This document shows positions 16,792 through 23,346 of a stretch of 64,000 bases of DNA, in pieces (positions within the stretch are counted from its first letter, which is position 1; every line of letters begins with the position of its first letter). Origin of the DNA: Methylacidiphilum caldifontis (GTDB taxonomy: Bacteria; Verrucomicrobiota; Verrucomicrobiia; Methylacidiphilales; Methylacidiphilaceae); NCBI RefSeq assembly GCF_017310505.1, contig NZ_CP065957.1, forward strand, positions 1,116,001 to 1,180,000, in the 5' to 3' direction. The notes beneath the pieces are model-generated. The model searched no databases. It worked only from the letters and a program-made list of their open reading frames with translations, and was not told where the DNA came from. The translations under genes and the position numbers were made by a program.

Positions 16792-17034
16792 ATGGAAGGA
16801 ATTAAAATTACAAAAGAAGTCGATGCTCGGGGCAGCTTTTGTCCAGGACCTTTGATGGAAATGATCAGGTTAATCCGATCTGCAAATGTAGGAGATGTAG
16901 TCGCTGTCATTTCGGGTGATGAAGGCACAAAAAAAGACCTGCCTGCATGGATCAAAAAGGCAAAGCATGAACTGATTGCTGAAGAACCCATAGAGGGTGG
17001 TGCTACTCGTTTTATCTGTAAGAAACTCCATTAA
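16792..17034 (+). CDS. tusA: TusA-family sulfurtransferase
   Basis: An 80-residue sulfur carrier. The TusA motif CPGP (in DARGSFCPGPLMEMI, about residues 15-22) carries the active cysteine. The fold-typical GDVVAVISGDEGTKKDLPAW follows and the protein ends in FICKKLH. The ribosome binding site AGGAGGT is strong. It sits between the DsrE-like and SQR-like genes and probably relays persulfide sulfur between them; the direction is inferred. tusA is used as a family name; a role in tRNA 2-thiolation cannot be excluded. Confidence 0.9.
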   Translation: MEGIKITKEVDARGSFCPGPLMEMIRLIRSANVGDVVAVISGDEGTKKDLPAWIKKAKHELIAEEPIEGGATRFICKKLH

Positions 17035-17057
17035 TTCAATCAAAAGAGAGAGTTTTT

Positions 17058-18203
17058 ATGGCCAAAAATATCTTGGTATTGGGAGGAGGAACAGGAGGTT
17101 CTATTGTTGCCAACATTTTGGCACGAACATTAAAGAGCCAAGAAGCACAAATTACGGTCATATCTGATTCTCCTCTTCATGTCTATCAACCTTTCCAGCT
17201 TTACATTCCTTTTGGCTACCAGGACCCCCGCAAAATCGCACGCTCTGAAAGATCGCTTCTGAACAGAAGGATATCCCTGGTTATCGATCCCGTTGAACAG
17301 CTCGATGTCAAGAACCATCAAGTCATATGTCATTCTAAGAAAAGCTATCCCTATGATTATCTGGTTATCGCCACCGGTTCTGTTGTCGATGAAGAGCAGA
17401 TAGCGGGTTTTAAAGAGGGAGCTGATCATTTTTATACACCCAAGGCCGCTTTTTCTCTCTATGAAAAACTTCAAAATTTTAACGGGGGAACGATCGTTGT
17501 GGGTATTGGAGGACTGCCTTACAAGTGTCCTGTAGCGCCCATTGAGTTTACTTTCATGCTTGAGGAATTTTTGACGAAAAAAGGGTTACGTCAGCGGACT
17601 GAAATTATCTATACTTTTCCTCTTAATGATGTTTTTAATATCAAAACCGCAGCCGATTACATTCGAACTGACTTTGAAAAGCGAAATATTAAGACTGAGC
17701 TTTTCTTTAACTTGGCTGAAATTCATCCCGAAAAAAAGGTTGTTGAAAGCTTAGAAGGGACTGAGCTTTCCTATGATCTCCTTGTCATGACTCCACCTCA
17801 TAAAGGAGCAACTTTTCTTAGGGGACACGAAATTGCGGATGCCGAAGGTTGGATAAATACGGATCGACATTCACTAAAGGTATTAAATGCGCAAGACATC
17901 TGGGCTCTCGGAGACACTACAAACTTGCCGATAAGCAAGGCAGGCAGCACAGCTCATTTCCAGGCCCCTGTTATTGCAAGACAAATCTGTGCAGCGATCA
18001 GGCAGGAAAATCTAGAGGATGGGAAAAACCGTTACAATGGTCATGTGGCCTGTTTTATCGAATCGGGGTACGGAAAGGCAACCATGCTCGATTTCGATTA
18101 CGATCATCCTCCTCAACCCCCACCCCCTTCCGAGTTTATCCATTTTCAAAAATTAGCCCTAAACAAGTTTTATTGGTATCTTATTCCCAAAGCAATCATA
18201 TAG
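17058..18203 (+). CDS. Sulfide:quinone oxidoreductase-like FAD flavoprotein
   Basis: This is a pyridine-nucleotide-disulfide-type flavoprotein of the SQR/FCSD group. FAD-binding GGGTGGSIVANIL lies at about residues 8-20, the YLVIATGS strand near 108, and the C-terminal FAD motif WALGDTTNLPISKAGSTAHF near residue 280. A cysteine in GGLPYKCPVAPIEF and another near residue 334 (GHVACFIESGYG) are candidates for the sulfide-oxidising pair. It should be a peripheral inner-membrane enzyme passing electrons from sulfide to quinone. It is the third gene of the cassette, 23 bases after tusA. An unusual substrate such as a persulfide carrier is possible. Confidence 0.82.
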   Translation: MAKNILVLGGGTGGSIVANILARTLKSQEAQITVISDSPLHVYQPFQLYIPFGYQDPRKIARSERSLLNRRISLVIDPVEQLDVKNHQVICHSKKSYPYDYLVIATGSVVDEEQIAGFKEGADHFYTPKAAFSLYEKLQNFNGGTIVVGIGGLPYKCPVAPIEFTFMLEEFLTKKGLRQRTEIIYTFPLNDVFNIKTAADYIRTDFEKRNIKTELFFNLAEIHPEKKVVESLEGTELSYDLLVMTPPHKGATFLRGHEIADAEGWINTDRHSLKVLNAQDIWALGDTTNLPISKAGSTAHFQAPVIARQICAAIRQENLEDGKNRYNGHVACFIESGYGKATMLDFDYDHPPQPPPPSEFIHFQKLALNKFYWYLIPKAII

Positions 18204-18277
18204 AACAGAATTCCCGGGCAAAGTCAGCCTTGAGTATCTTTAGAAAGAACCCTTTATATTTGTTCTAGCCTTAATAT

Positions 18278-18895
18278 TCAGATCCTTACCGCCTCTATCC
18301 ATTTAACAATATCGAGATAAATGTTTTCTTCCTTCACAATCCTAAAACCACTGTTGCGCACGTTAGACACCGTATCCCGGTTCAAATCAGGGCCAAAGCG
18401 TTGAGAAAGAGGCGTAAGAAGATCAAAAAGAACACCAATAGGCCCTATCCGACTCCGGACATGTTCGAAAAGATAGAAATTTCCACTTGGACGTAAGACT
18501 CGATAAATTTCTCTCATCCCTCGGAGTGGATCAGCTACCGAACAAAAAGTACAGACGCTCAGAACGGAATCAAAAAATGCGTCGGGGAAATCCAAGGCAC
18601 AGACATCGGCTTCTTTAAGTTCGAGAATAGCTGGGAAAAATTTTGCTTTCTGTGCTGCTCTTTCAAGCATCTTAGGACTGATATCGATGGCTATAACCTG
18701 CCCATCATGGGGTAAAAACTTGAAATCCTTACCGGTGCCCGCACCTACAAGCAAGGTTTTCCCTTTTATTTTCTTAAAAAGCCTGGATTTAAATGGAGAA
18801 AACCGCTTGTCATCAGCCCAAGTAAGGCAATCAAAGAAAAAACTAGCAAAATTCCATTTTTCACGACTCTTTTGTGCCTGCAGCTTCGTCTCCAT
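18278..18895 (-). CDS. Class I SAM-dependent methyltransferase (methyltransferase domain 11)
   Basis: A 205-residue small-molecule or lipid methyltransferase. Motif I is LLVGAGTGKDFKFLP (about residues 38-52), with post-motif acid VIAIDISPKML, motif II LDFPDAFFDSVLSVCTFCSV, and motif III EIYRVLRPSGNFYLFEH. This pattern is shared by UbiE-like and phosphatidylethanolamine methyltransferases. The substrate cannot be told. The frame extends to 18976, but the ATG at 18895 begins with the usual METKLQAQKSREKW and limits overlap with the upstream gene to 35 bases, so it is preferred. Confidence 0.8.
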   Translation of the reverse strand: METKLQAQKSREKWNFASFFFDCLTWADDKRFSPFKSRLFKKIKGKTLLVGAGTGKDFKFLPHDGQVIAIDISPKMLERAAQKAKFFPAILELKEADVCALDFPDAFFDSVLSVCTFCSVADPLRGMREIYRVLRPSGNFYLFEHVRSRIGPIGVLFDLLTPLSQRFGPDLNRDTVSNVRNSGFRIVKEENIYLDIVKWIEAVRI

Positions 18896-19310
18896 AAAAT
18901 TTTTCCCTTTCCCTCTGTAAAGCTCTGTCATATACATGAAATAAAGCCACAACAATGGCTCCAAAAAGTGCTCCAACCCATAGAGCTTCAGAAAGAGATT
19001 TCGAACCTGCTCCCATCGAATCTCTCATGGCAAAAAGCATACCCCCATACATCCCAATGATAGAACCAGGAACCATGGTCTGGAACATGCCTAACAAAGG
19101 AGCAATCAAGAAGCCTATCGCTAAATGCAGAACCATCCCTACTCCCATACCCAAGATCATGGCCAATACCATGTCTAGCCCTGAAGGAATTATACGGCGT
19201 ACAGCCCAGGCAATAGCTACCCCAGTCAGAATACCTCCCAAGTAATCACCTAGCATAAACCAGAATAAATTTCCTTGTTTATCAGAAGGGCAATGTTGAG
19301 TGTTTTTCAT
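18861..19310 (-). CDS. Four-helix integral membrane protein, function unknown
   Basis: A 149-residue protein with four hydrophobic segments rich in glycine and methionine. Examples are GDYLGGILTGVAIAWAVRR, MVLAMILGMGVGMVLHLAIG, MVPGSIIGMYGGMLFAMRD and ALWVGALFGAIVVALFHVYD. The cytoplasmic tail is charged (REREKFYGDEAAG). It resembles small membrane proteins often found beside PmtA-like methyltransferases, but I do not recognise the family with certainty. It overlaps the acetyltransferase gene upstream by 29 bases and the methyltransferase downstream by 35, so the three are one operon. Confidence 0.75.
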   Translation of the reverse strand: MKNTQHCPSDKQGNLFWFMLGDYLGGILTGVAIAWAVRRIIPSGLDMVLAMILGMGVGMVLHLAIGFLIAPLLGMFQTMVPGSIIGMYGGMLFAMRDSMGAGSKSLSEALWVGALFGAIVVALFHVYDRALQREREKFYGDEAAGTKES

Positions 19311-19863
19311 CTATGTATCCTTTCTTTCCAGCTATTTCTTCAGCTAAAAGGCCATACACAAGCAGGTCTTCAAAAATTCCTCTCACTTTTAAATGTTTTC
19401 TTAAACAGCCCTCCCACTTCATCCCTAATTTCTGAATCAATTTTATCGAAGGAGTATTGCGAGCCAGGCAATAAGCACATATCTTGTTCAGGTTCAATTT
19501 CTTGAAAGCATAATCGATCACTGCCTGGCAGGCTTCAGTCCCATATCCTTTGGACCAATGCGGTTTGCCAATCCAACAACCAATTTCAGCCCGCTCATGA
19601 TGTGGCTCAAAGAAAAGAATTACCGAACCCACCAATACAGAGTCTGCCCTCGAAACAATGGCCAAACTCAGTGTCTCTCCCCTGTTAGTCATGGCTATAT
19701 GATCTTGAAGCCATAAGGGAGCTTTTTCAGGGCTATCGGGGTATGTAATCGGGCGCGTTCCCCAAGAAACATCTGGATCACCAGAAAGGCTTATAAGGCT
19801 TTCCTTATCTGTTTCTTCAAAAGGTCGAAGACAAACTCGATCAAGAACTAGGGGAAAAATCAC
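19282..19863 (-). CDS. GNAT-family N-acetyltransferase (RimJ/RimL-like)
   Basis: A 193-residue GNAT enzyme transferring acetyl from acetyl-CoA to an amine. It opens with the RimJ/RimL style LDRVCLRPFEETDKESL. It has beta4 AEIGCWIGKPHWSKGYGTEA, where GKGYGTEA-like WSKGYGTEA is the CoA pyrophosphate loop, and ends with NTPSIKLIQKLGMKWEG, the standard motif B region. The acceptor may be a ribosomal protein N-terminus or another small amine. The start codon is GTG at 19863, with no clear ribosome binding site. It is the first gene of a three-gene minus-strand operon. Confidence 0.85.
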   Translation of the reverse strand: MIFPLVLDRVCLRPFEETDKESLISLSGDPDVSWGTRPITYPDSPEKAPLWLQDHIAMTNRGETLSLAIVSRADSVLVGSVILFFEPHHERAEIGCWIGKPHWSKGYGTEACQAVIDYAFKKLNLNKICAYCLARNTPSIKLIQKLGMKWEGCLRKHLKVRGIFEDLLVYGLLAEEIAGKKGYIDEKHSTLPF

Positions 19864-19900
19864 CGTTTTTTTCTGCTAAAAAGAATTCTTCAAAACACAT

Positions 19901-19937
19901 AAAAAAGGACTTTTTTTAGAACACCCAATCCTTTTTT
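19901..19937. repeat. AT-rich inverted repeat in the phoU/GNAT divergent region
   Basis: AAAAAAGGA (19901-19909) and TCCTTTTTT (19929-19937) form a 9-bp perfect stem with a 19-base loop. It lies upstream of both divergent genes, so it is not an obvious terminator for either. It could be a weak bidirectional terminator insulating them or chance in AT-rich DNA. Confidence 0.35.
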
Positions 19938-19947
19938 ATGTTATTAT

Positions 19948-19968
19948 TATACTATTTTAAATAGTATA
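19948..19968. promoter_or_regulatory. Perfect palindrome upstream of phoU, candidate operator
   Basis: Arms TATACTATTT (19948-19957) and AAATAGTATA (19959-19968) are perfect reverse complements around a single T. The centre lies about 47 bases before the phoU start and about 95 bases before the divergent acetyltransferase start, a plausible operator location for a homodimeric regulator. No PhoB box is claimed. Confidence 0.4.
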
Positions 19969-20005
19969 CGAGAACAAAAGGCCGATCAATACCAAAGAGA
20001 ACATA

Positions 20006-20683
20006 ATGATAACAATAGGCGAAATCCGCGAGACACTTCTTTTAATGGCAAGCATCGCTGCCCGCAACCTTCAACTCGCCCTCAAAGCCCTGATAGAACG
20101 CAACGATGAACTAGCCCAAAGTGTTATTAAGGGAGATGAAGATCTTGACGCCCTTGAAATCAAAATTGACGATCAAATCATTACTTTTATTGCTACACAT
20201 AGCCCGGTTGCGATCGACTGCCGGTTAGCCCTTGTCGCTTCGAAAATTTCAAGCGATCTTGAACGGATTGGTGACCAAGCGGTAACGATTTCAAGGATCG
20301 CATTACAACTTAACGAAAAACCTCCATTAAAATCATTTTTCAATATCGATAAAATGGCTGAAATCGCTAGAAAAATGTATCAAGAAGCCATTGAAAGCTT
20401 CATCACAGGTAACCCCAAAGAAACGTTAAGCGTTGTTCGAGAAGACAAGCTTGTAGATCGAATGAACAAGGAGCTGTTCAGCACCCTGGTTAAAATCATG
20501 AGAGAAGATCCAGATACTATTCCCCAGGGACTCAATCTTATGCTCGTTTCTCGAGCGATAGAACGAGCAGCTGATCACGCTAAAAACATCGCCGAAGAAG
20601 TCTACTATCTTTACAGGGCCAAAGACATTCGACACAAAACCAGCCTCATCAATGTAAATAAAGCAATAGGAGAAAACGTCTAA
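20006..20683 (+). CDS. phoU: Phosphate transport system regulatory protein PhoU
   Basis: PhoU dampens the Pst/PhoR phosphate-starvation response at the membrane. The protein is a pair of three-helix bundles. The first carries VIKGDEDLDALEIKIDDQII followed by SKISSDLERIGDQAVTISR (about residues 80-98). The second carries EDKLVDRMNKELFS and SRAIERAADHAKNIAEEVYY. The two E-R-[IA]-[GA]-D metal-binding helices are both intact. Length 225 is normal. No pst or phoR/phoB genes are visible in the window, so it stands alone here. A perfect palindrome upstream may be its operator. Confidence 0.93.
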   Translation: MITIGEIRETLLLMASIAARNLQLALKALIERNDELAQSVIKGDEDLDALEIKIDDQIITFIATHSPVAIDCRLALVASKISSDLERIGDQAVTISRIALQLNEKPPLKSFFNIDKMAEIARKMYQEAIESFITGNPKETLSVVREDKLVDRMNKELFSTLVKIMREDPDTIPQGLNLMLVSRAIERAADHAKNIAEEVYYLYRAKDIRHKTSLINVNKAIGENV

Positions 20684-20696
20684 ATTGATTGACCAT

Positions 20697-20867
20697 TTAA
20701 AGATATATCCATTGACGCCAGAGGAACAAAAGGATTAAGCAAAGAAAGAAGAAAAGCAAAATAAAATTTCTTCGATCCTTTCTTTTTTGTGCCCTGTGAG
20801 AAAAAACAGAGGAACGAGACTCAACTCTCAATAAATATTGCCTAATTTCCTCGTCGTCGTTTTGCAT
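20697..20867 (-). CDS. Small tail-anchored membrane protein, 56 residues, function unknown
   Basis: Reading the minus strand from ATG 20867 gives 56 codons to a TAA at 20697. The N-terminal half is charged (MQNDDEEIRQYLLRVESR, then HRAQKRKDRR) and is followed by one strongly hydrophobic helix (NFILLFFFLCLILLFLW) and the end RQWIYL. Positive charges before the helix would place the N-terminus in the cytoplasm. The ORF begins 24 bases after the stop of the coiled-coil gene upstream, on the same strand, so it is probably its operon partner; both proteins end in a membrane anchor. AAGGG lies about 18 bases before the ATG, a long spacing. Confidence 0.5.
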   Translation of the reverse strand: MQNDDEEIRQYLLRVESRSSVFSHRAQKRKDRRNFILLFFFLCLILLFLWRQWIYL

Positions 20868-20891
20868 AGATGATTTTCCAACCCTTTTGCA

Positions 20892-21467
20892 TCATTTTTT
20901 GAGAAACCATATGGCCATGCCCGCCAAAAGTACAATAATAAGGGGTAAGGAATAGGCAAAGCCGCTCAAGACTTTATTCCAGAAATGAAAAGGCACTTCT
21001 TCCTCTTCAATTTCTTCCTCAACCTCGAGTTTCTCTTGGGCCGTACCTACTTTGTCTCGATACTGTGAATATATCGTCTTTGCCTGTTCGACTGTTACTA
21101 GAGCTCGGTTAAGTTCTTCTTCAAGGTTCATGGGATCCCATGAAGCAGGCTGAATACTTTCTATAGCCTTCAGCTGCTCGGTAAAATGAGAATGAATGGT
21201 TTCAAGCTCTTCAAGCTGTCTTTTTAACTCTCCACCCTGTCTTTCAAGAAGGACAAGACCCCTTGTTAATAAATCAACAGCCATTTTATGACCCTCTTCG
21301 AAGGTCCGCTGTTTCTGCCGAAGTTCCTCCAATTGTTTCTTCTGACGTTCAATCTCTTCTTTCCTTCTCTCCAGGTCAAGAAGGATTTCTTGGGCTTGCT
21401 GAACTTTTATATTCAAATCATCTATGGAAAAACGATTTTCATCGTTCTCGCTCACAGCTGCCTCCAT
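20892..21467 (-). CDS. Coiled-coil protein with C-terminal membrane anchor, function unknown
   Basis: A 191-residue protein. Residues 10-150 are almost entirely heptad-like and charged (for example QEILLDLERRKEEIERQKKQ and GGELKRQLEELETIHSHF), predicting long coiled coils. A hydrophobic C-terminal helix (FAYSLPLIIVLLAGMAIWFL) ends in KK. A cytoplasmic coiled coil tethered to the inner membrane by its tail is the likely topology. No enzyme motif or named family is recognisable. It pairs with the 56-residue ORF downstream and is divergent from gcvT. Confidence 0.7.
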   Translation of the reverse strand: MEAAVSENDENRFSIDDLNIKVQQAQEILLDLERRKEEIERQKKQLEELRQKQRTFEEGHKMAVDLLTRGLVLLERQGGELKRQLEELETIHSHFTEQLKAIESIQPASWDPMNLEEELNRALVTVEQAKTIYSQYRDKVGTAQEKLEVEEEIEEEEVPFHFWNKVLSGFAYSLPLIIVLLAGMAIWFLKK

Positions 21468-21716
21468 AGGATTTAGACTTCAAGAACTTCAAAAGGGAAT
21501 TCAAAAAGATAAAACCAAGCATGTAATAGAAATCTCCAAATCAATCGTAGTATTACCTTTTAATGCTAGATCTGTCAAAAAGAATAAAAAGAAAAAATTT
21601 TTTTGTTTTTTCTGCTTATTTTTTGTGACCTCTAAGAGGACCAATCAAACTTTTGAAAAGACACTGTCAAATAGGCTGTTCTGAGCTATTGAAAAAAAAG
21701 CCTTATACAGTACAAT

Positions 21717-22844
21717 GTGGTTGTGAGTAACACTAATCAATCGGTTCCCTTCACTACCTTCTTGTATAAACACCACATTGAGCTTGGCGCACACATGGGA
21801 TTGTTCGCCGGTTGGTGGATGCCCATCTATTACCATTCAGCATTAGCAGAACATAAGGCAGTAAGGGAAAATGCTGGAATCTTTGACCTTTGCCATATGG
21901 GACAATTCTTTGTCGAAGGACCGCAAGCCGCTGAATGGCTTAATGGTATTTTAACAAACGATTTGTCGCTTTTAAATGATGGTCAAAGTCAATATAACCT
22001 GCTGTTGACGGACAGTGGAGGTATTATAGACGACCTTCTTCTTTACCGGATTAATTCCACAAGTTATCTTCTTGTCGTCAATGCTTCCGTTGCCGATAAA
22101 GATTATAGCCTATTCCATCGTTTCTTACCCCACCAAGGAGTAACGCTCACTGACAATCGGCACAAATGGGGTTGTATCGCTATTCAGGGGCCACAATCCT
22201 GGGCTATTGTTAAAAAAGTTTTTGGGTTAGATCCTCTTCCAAAGCATACACTCAAAAAAATTATTTTCGAAAAACAGTTTTTATATATTGCTAGCACCGG
22301 CTACACGGGTGAAACGGGGGCTGAATTATTTTTCCCCGCAGCAATCGCTTCTCTCATCTGGACTAGACTCTTAGAGGAGGGAAAAATCATTCATTTGCTG
22401 CCCTGTGGCCTTGCGAGTAGAAATATTCTCAGACTTGAAGCTTCTCTTCCGTTGAACGGGATCGATCTGAGAGAAGACAAGAATCCATGGGAAGCCGAAT
22501 TGGATAAGGCGGTTTGCTTATCTAAGCCCTATACTTTTCCTGGCAAATTTGCTCTCGTCCAGCTAAAGAACACTTTTCAAGATCTTCTGGTTGCTTTTAC
22601 AGCTAAAGATATCATGTGTCCTCAACCAAGAACGGGATCTCCGATTTTTTTCATGGGAGAAAAACGGGGTGAGGTCACAAGCGGGGTATGGTCTCCTTCT
22701 TTAGGCCGCGTTATAGGCATGGGATACATTCATAAATTTTGCGCTACTGTGGGAAACACCATTGAGATAGAGATCAGAGACAAGCGTTATCCTTTTTTGA
22801 TTCAGAAAAAACCCCTTTACAGAAAAGGCAGTTCTCATTCATAG
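21717..22844 (+). CDS. gcvT: Glycine cleavage system T protein (aminomethyltransferase)
   Basis: The T protein releases ammonia and transfers the one-carbon unit from the aminomethyl-lipoyl H protein to tetrahydrofolate. Typical motifs are HIELGAHMGLFAGWWMPIYY (about residues 18-37), GIFDLCHMGQF, the LNDGQSQYNLLLTDSGGIIDD stretch, STGYTGETGAELFFP and the late GVWSPSLGRVIGMGYI. Length 375 is normal. No ATG is available at the expected place; the start is the GTG at 21717 (or GTG at 21723). It is followed by gcvH and gcvP, all on one strand. No glycine riboswitch was recognised upstream. Confidence 0.93.
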   Translation: MVVSNTNQSVPFTTFLYKHHIELGAHMGLFAGWWMPIYYHSALAEHKAVRENAGIFDLCHMGQFFVEGPQAAEWLNGILTNDLSLLNDGQSQYNLLLTDSGGIIDDLLLYRINSTSYLLVVNASVADKDYSLFHRFLPHQGVTLTDNRHKWGCIAIQGPQSWAIVKKVFGLDPLPKHTLKKIIFEKQFLYIASTGYTGETGAELFFPAAIASLIWTRLLEEGKIIHLLPCGLASRNILRLEASLPLNGIDLREDKNPWEAELDKAVCLSKPYTFPGKFALVQLKNTFQDLLVAFTAKDIMCPQPRTGSPIFFMGEKRGEVTSGVWSPSLGRVIGMGYIHKFCATVGNTIEIEIRDKRYPFLIQKKPLYRKGSSHS

Positions 22845-22874
22845 TGAAATTTTGTGATCTAATTCTTTTTAATC

Positions 22875-23261
22875 ATGAATATCCCAAGCGATCGATTGTA
22901 CACTGAAACCCATGAATGGGTGTCTGTTAATGGAGATATAGCCACCATAGGTATTACCGAGCATGCCCAAAGAGAGCTATCGGACATTGTATATATTGAA
23001 CTGCCTAAGGTTGGAGACCGTTTTACTCAGAAAGCGGTTGTTGGTGTTATCGAATCGGTCAAAGCGGCAAGTGATCTCTATGCACCGGTTAGTGGAGAGA
23101 TAGTGGCAGTAAATACCCAGTTAATTGATCACCCCTCATTAGTTAACAGTAACCCCTATGGTGAAGGGTGGATGTTCAAAATGAAAATGAACCATCTTGA
23201 AGAACTTTCCTCTCTTAAAGACGCCGAAGCTTACAACGAATTTTTACGTGAAAAAGGCTGA
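22875..23261 (+). CDS. gcvH: Glycine cleavage system H protein (lipoyl carrier)
   Basis: A lipoyl-domain protein that shuttles the aminomethyl group between P, T and L proteins. It begins IPSDRLYTETHEWVSVNGD. The lipoylated lysine lies in GVIESVKAASDLYAPVSGE (about residues 57-75, Lys at about 64), and NSNPYGEGWMFKMKM follows. Length 128 is standard. It lies 30 bases after gcvT and 85 before gcvP. The L protein (dihydrolipoamide dehydrogenase) is not in the window. Confidence 0.96.
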   Translation: MNIPSDRLYTETHEWVSVNGDIATIGITEHAQRELSDIVYIELPKVGDRFTQKAVVGVIESVKAASDLYAPVSGEIVAVNTQLIDHPSLVNSNPYGEGWMFKMKMNHLEELSSLKDAEAYNEFLREKG

Positions 23262-23346
23262 TATTCCTCTTCAAGGCTGCAATGTAGGGCTGTAATCTTT
23301 AAAGAAAAAAATTTAAATTTTGCTCCTTAAAAAGGTATAGAGCAAC

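Noticed and set aside
18687-19245. Plus-strand ORFs opposite the methyltransferase and membrane-protein genes
   Set aside because: They are antisense shadows of well-supported overlapping minus-strand genes and show no family motifs.
21470-21716. Possible glycine riboswitch before gcvTHP
   Set aside because: The leader lacks the conserved glycine-aptamer core; it is mostly A/T runs with a tiny CCTCT/AGAGG hairpin.
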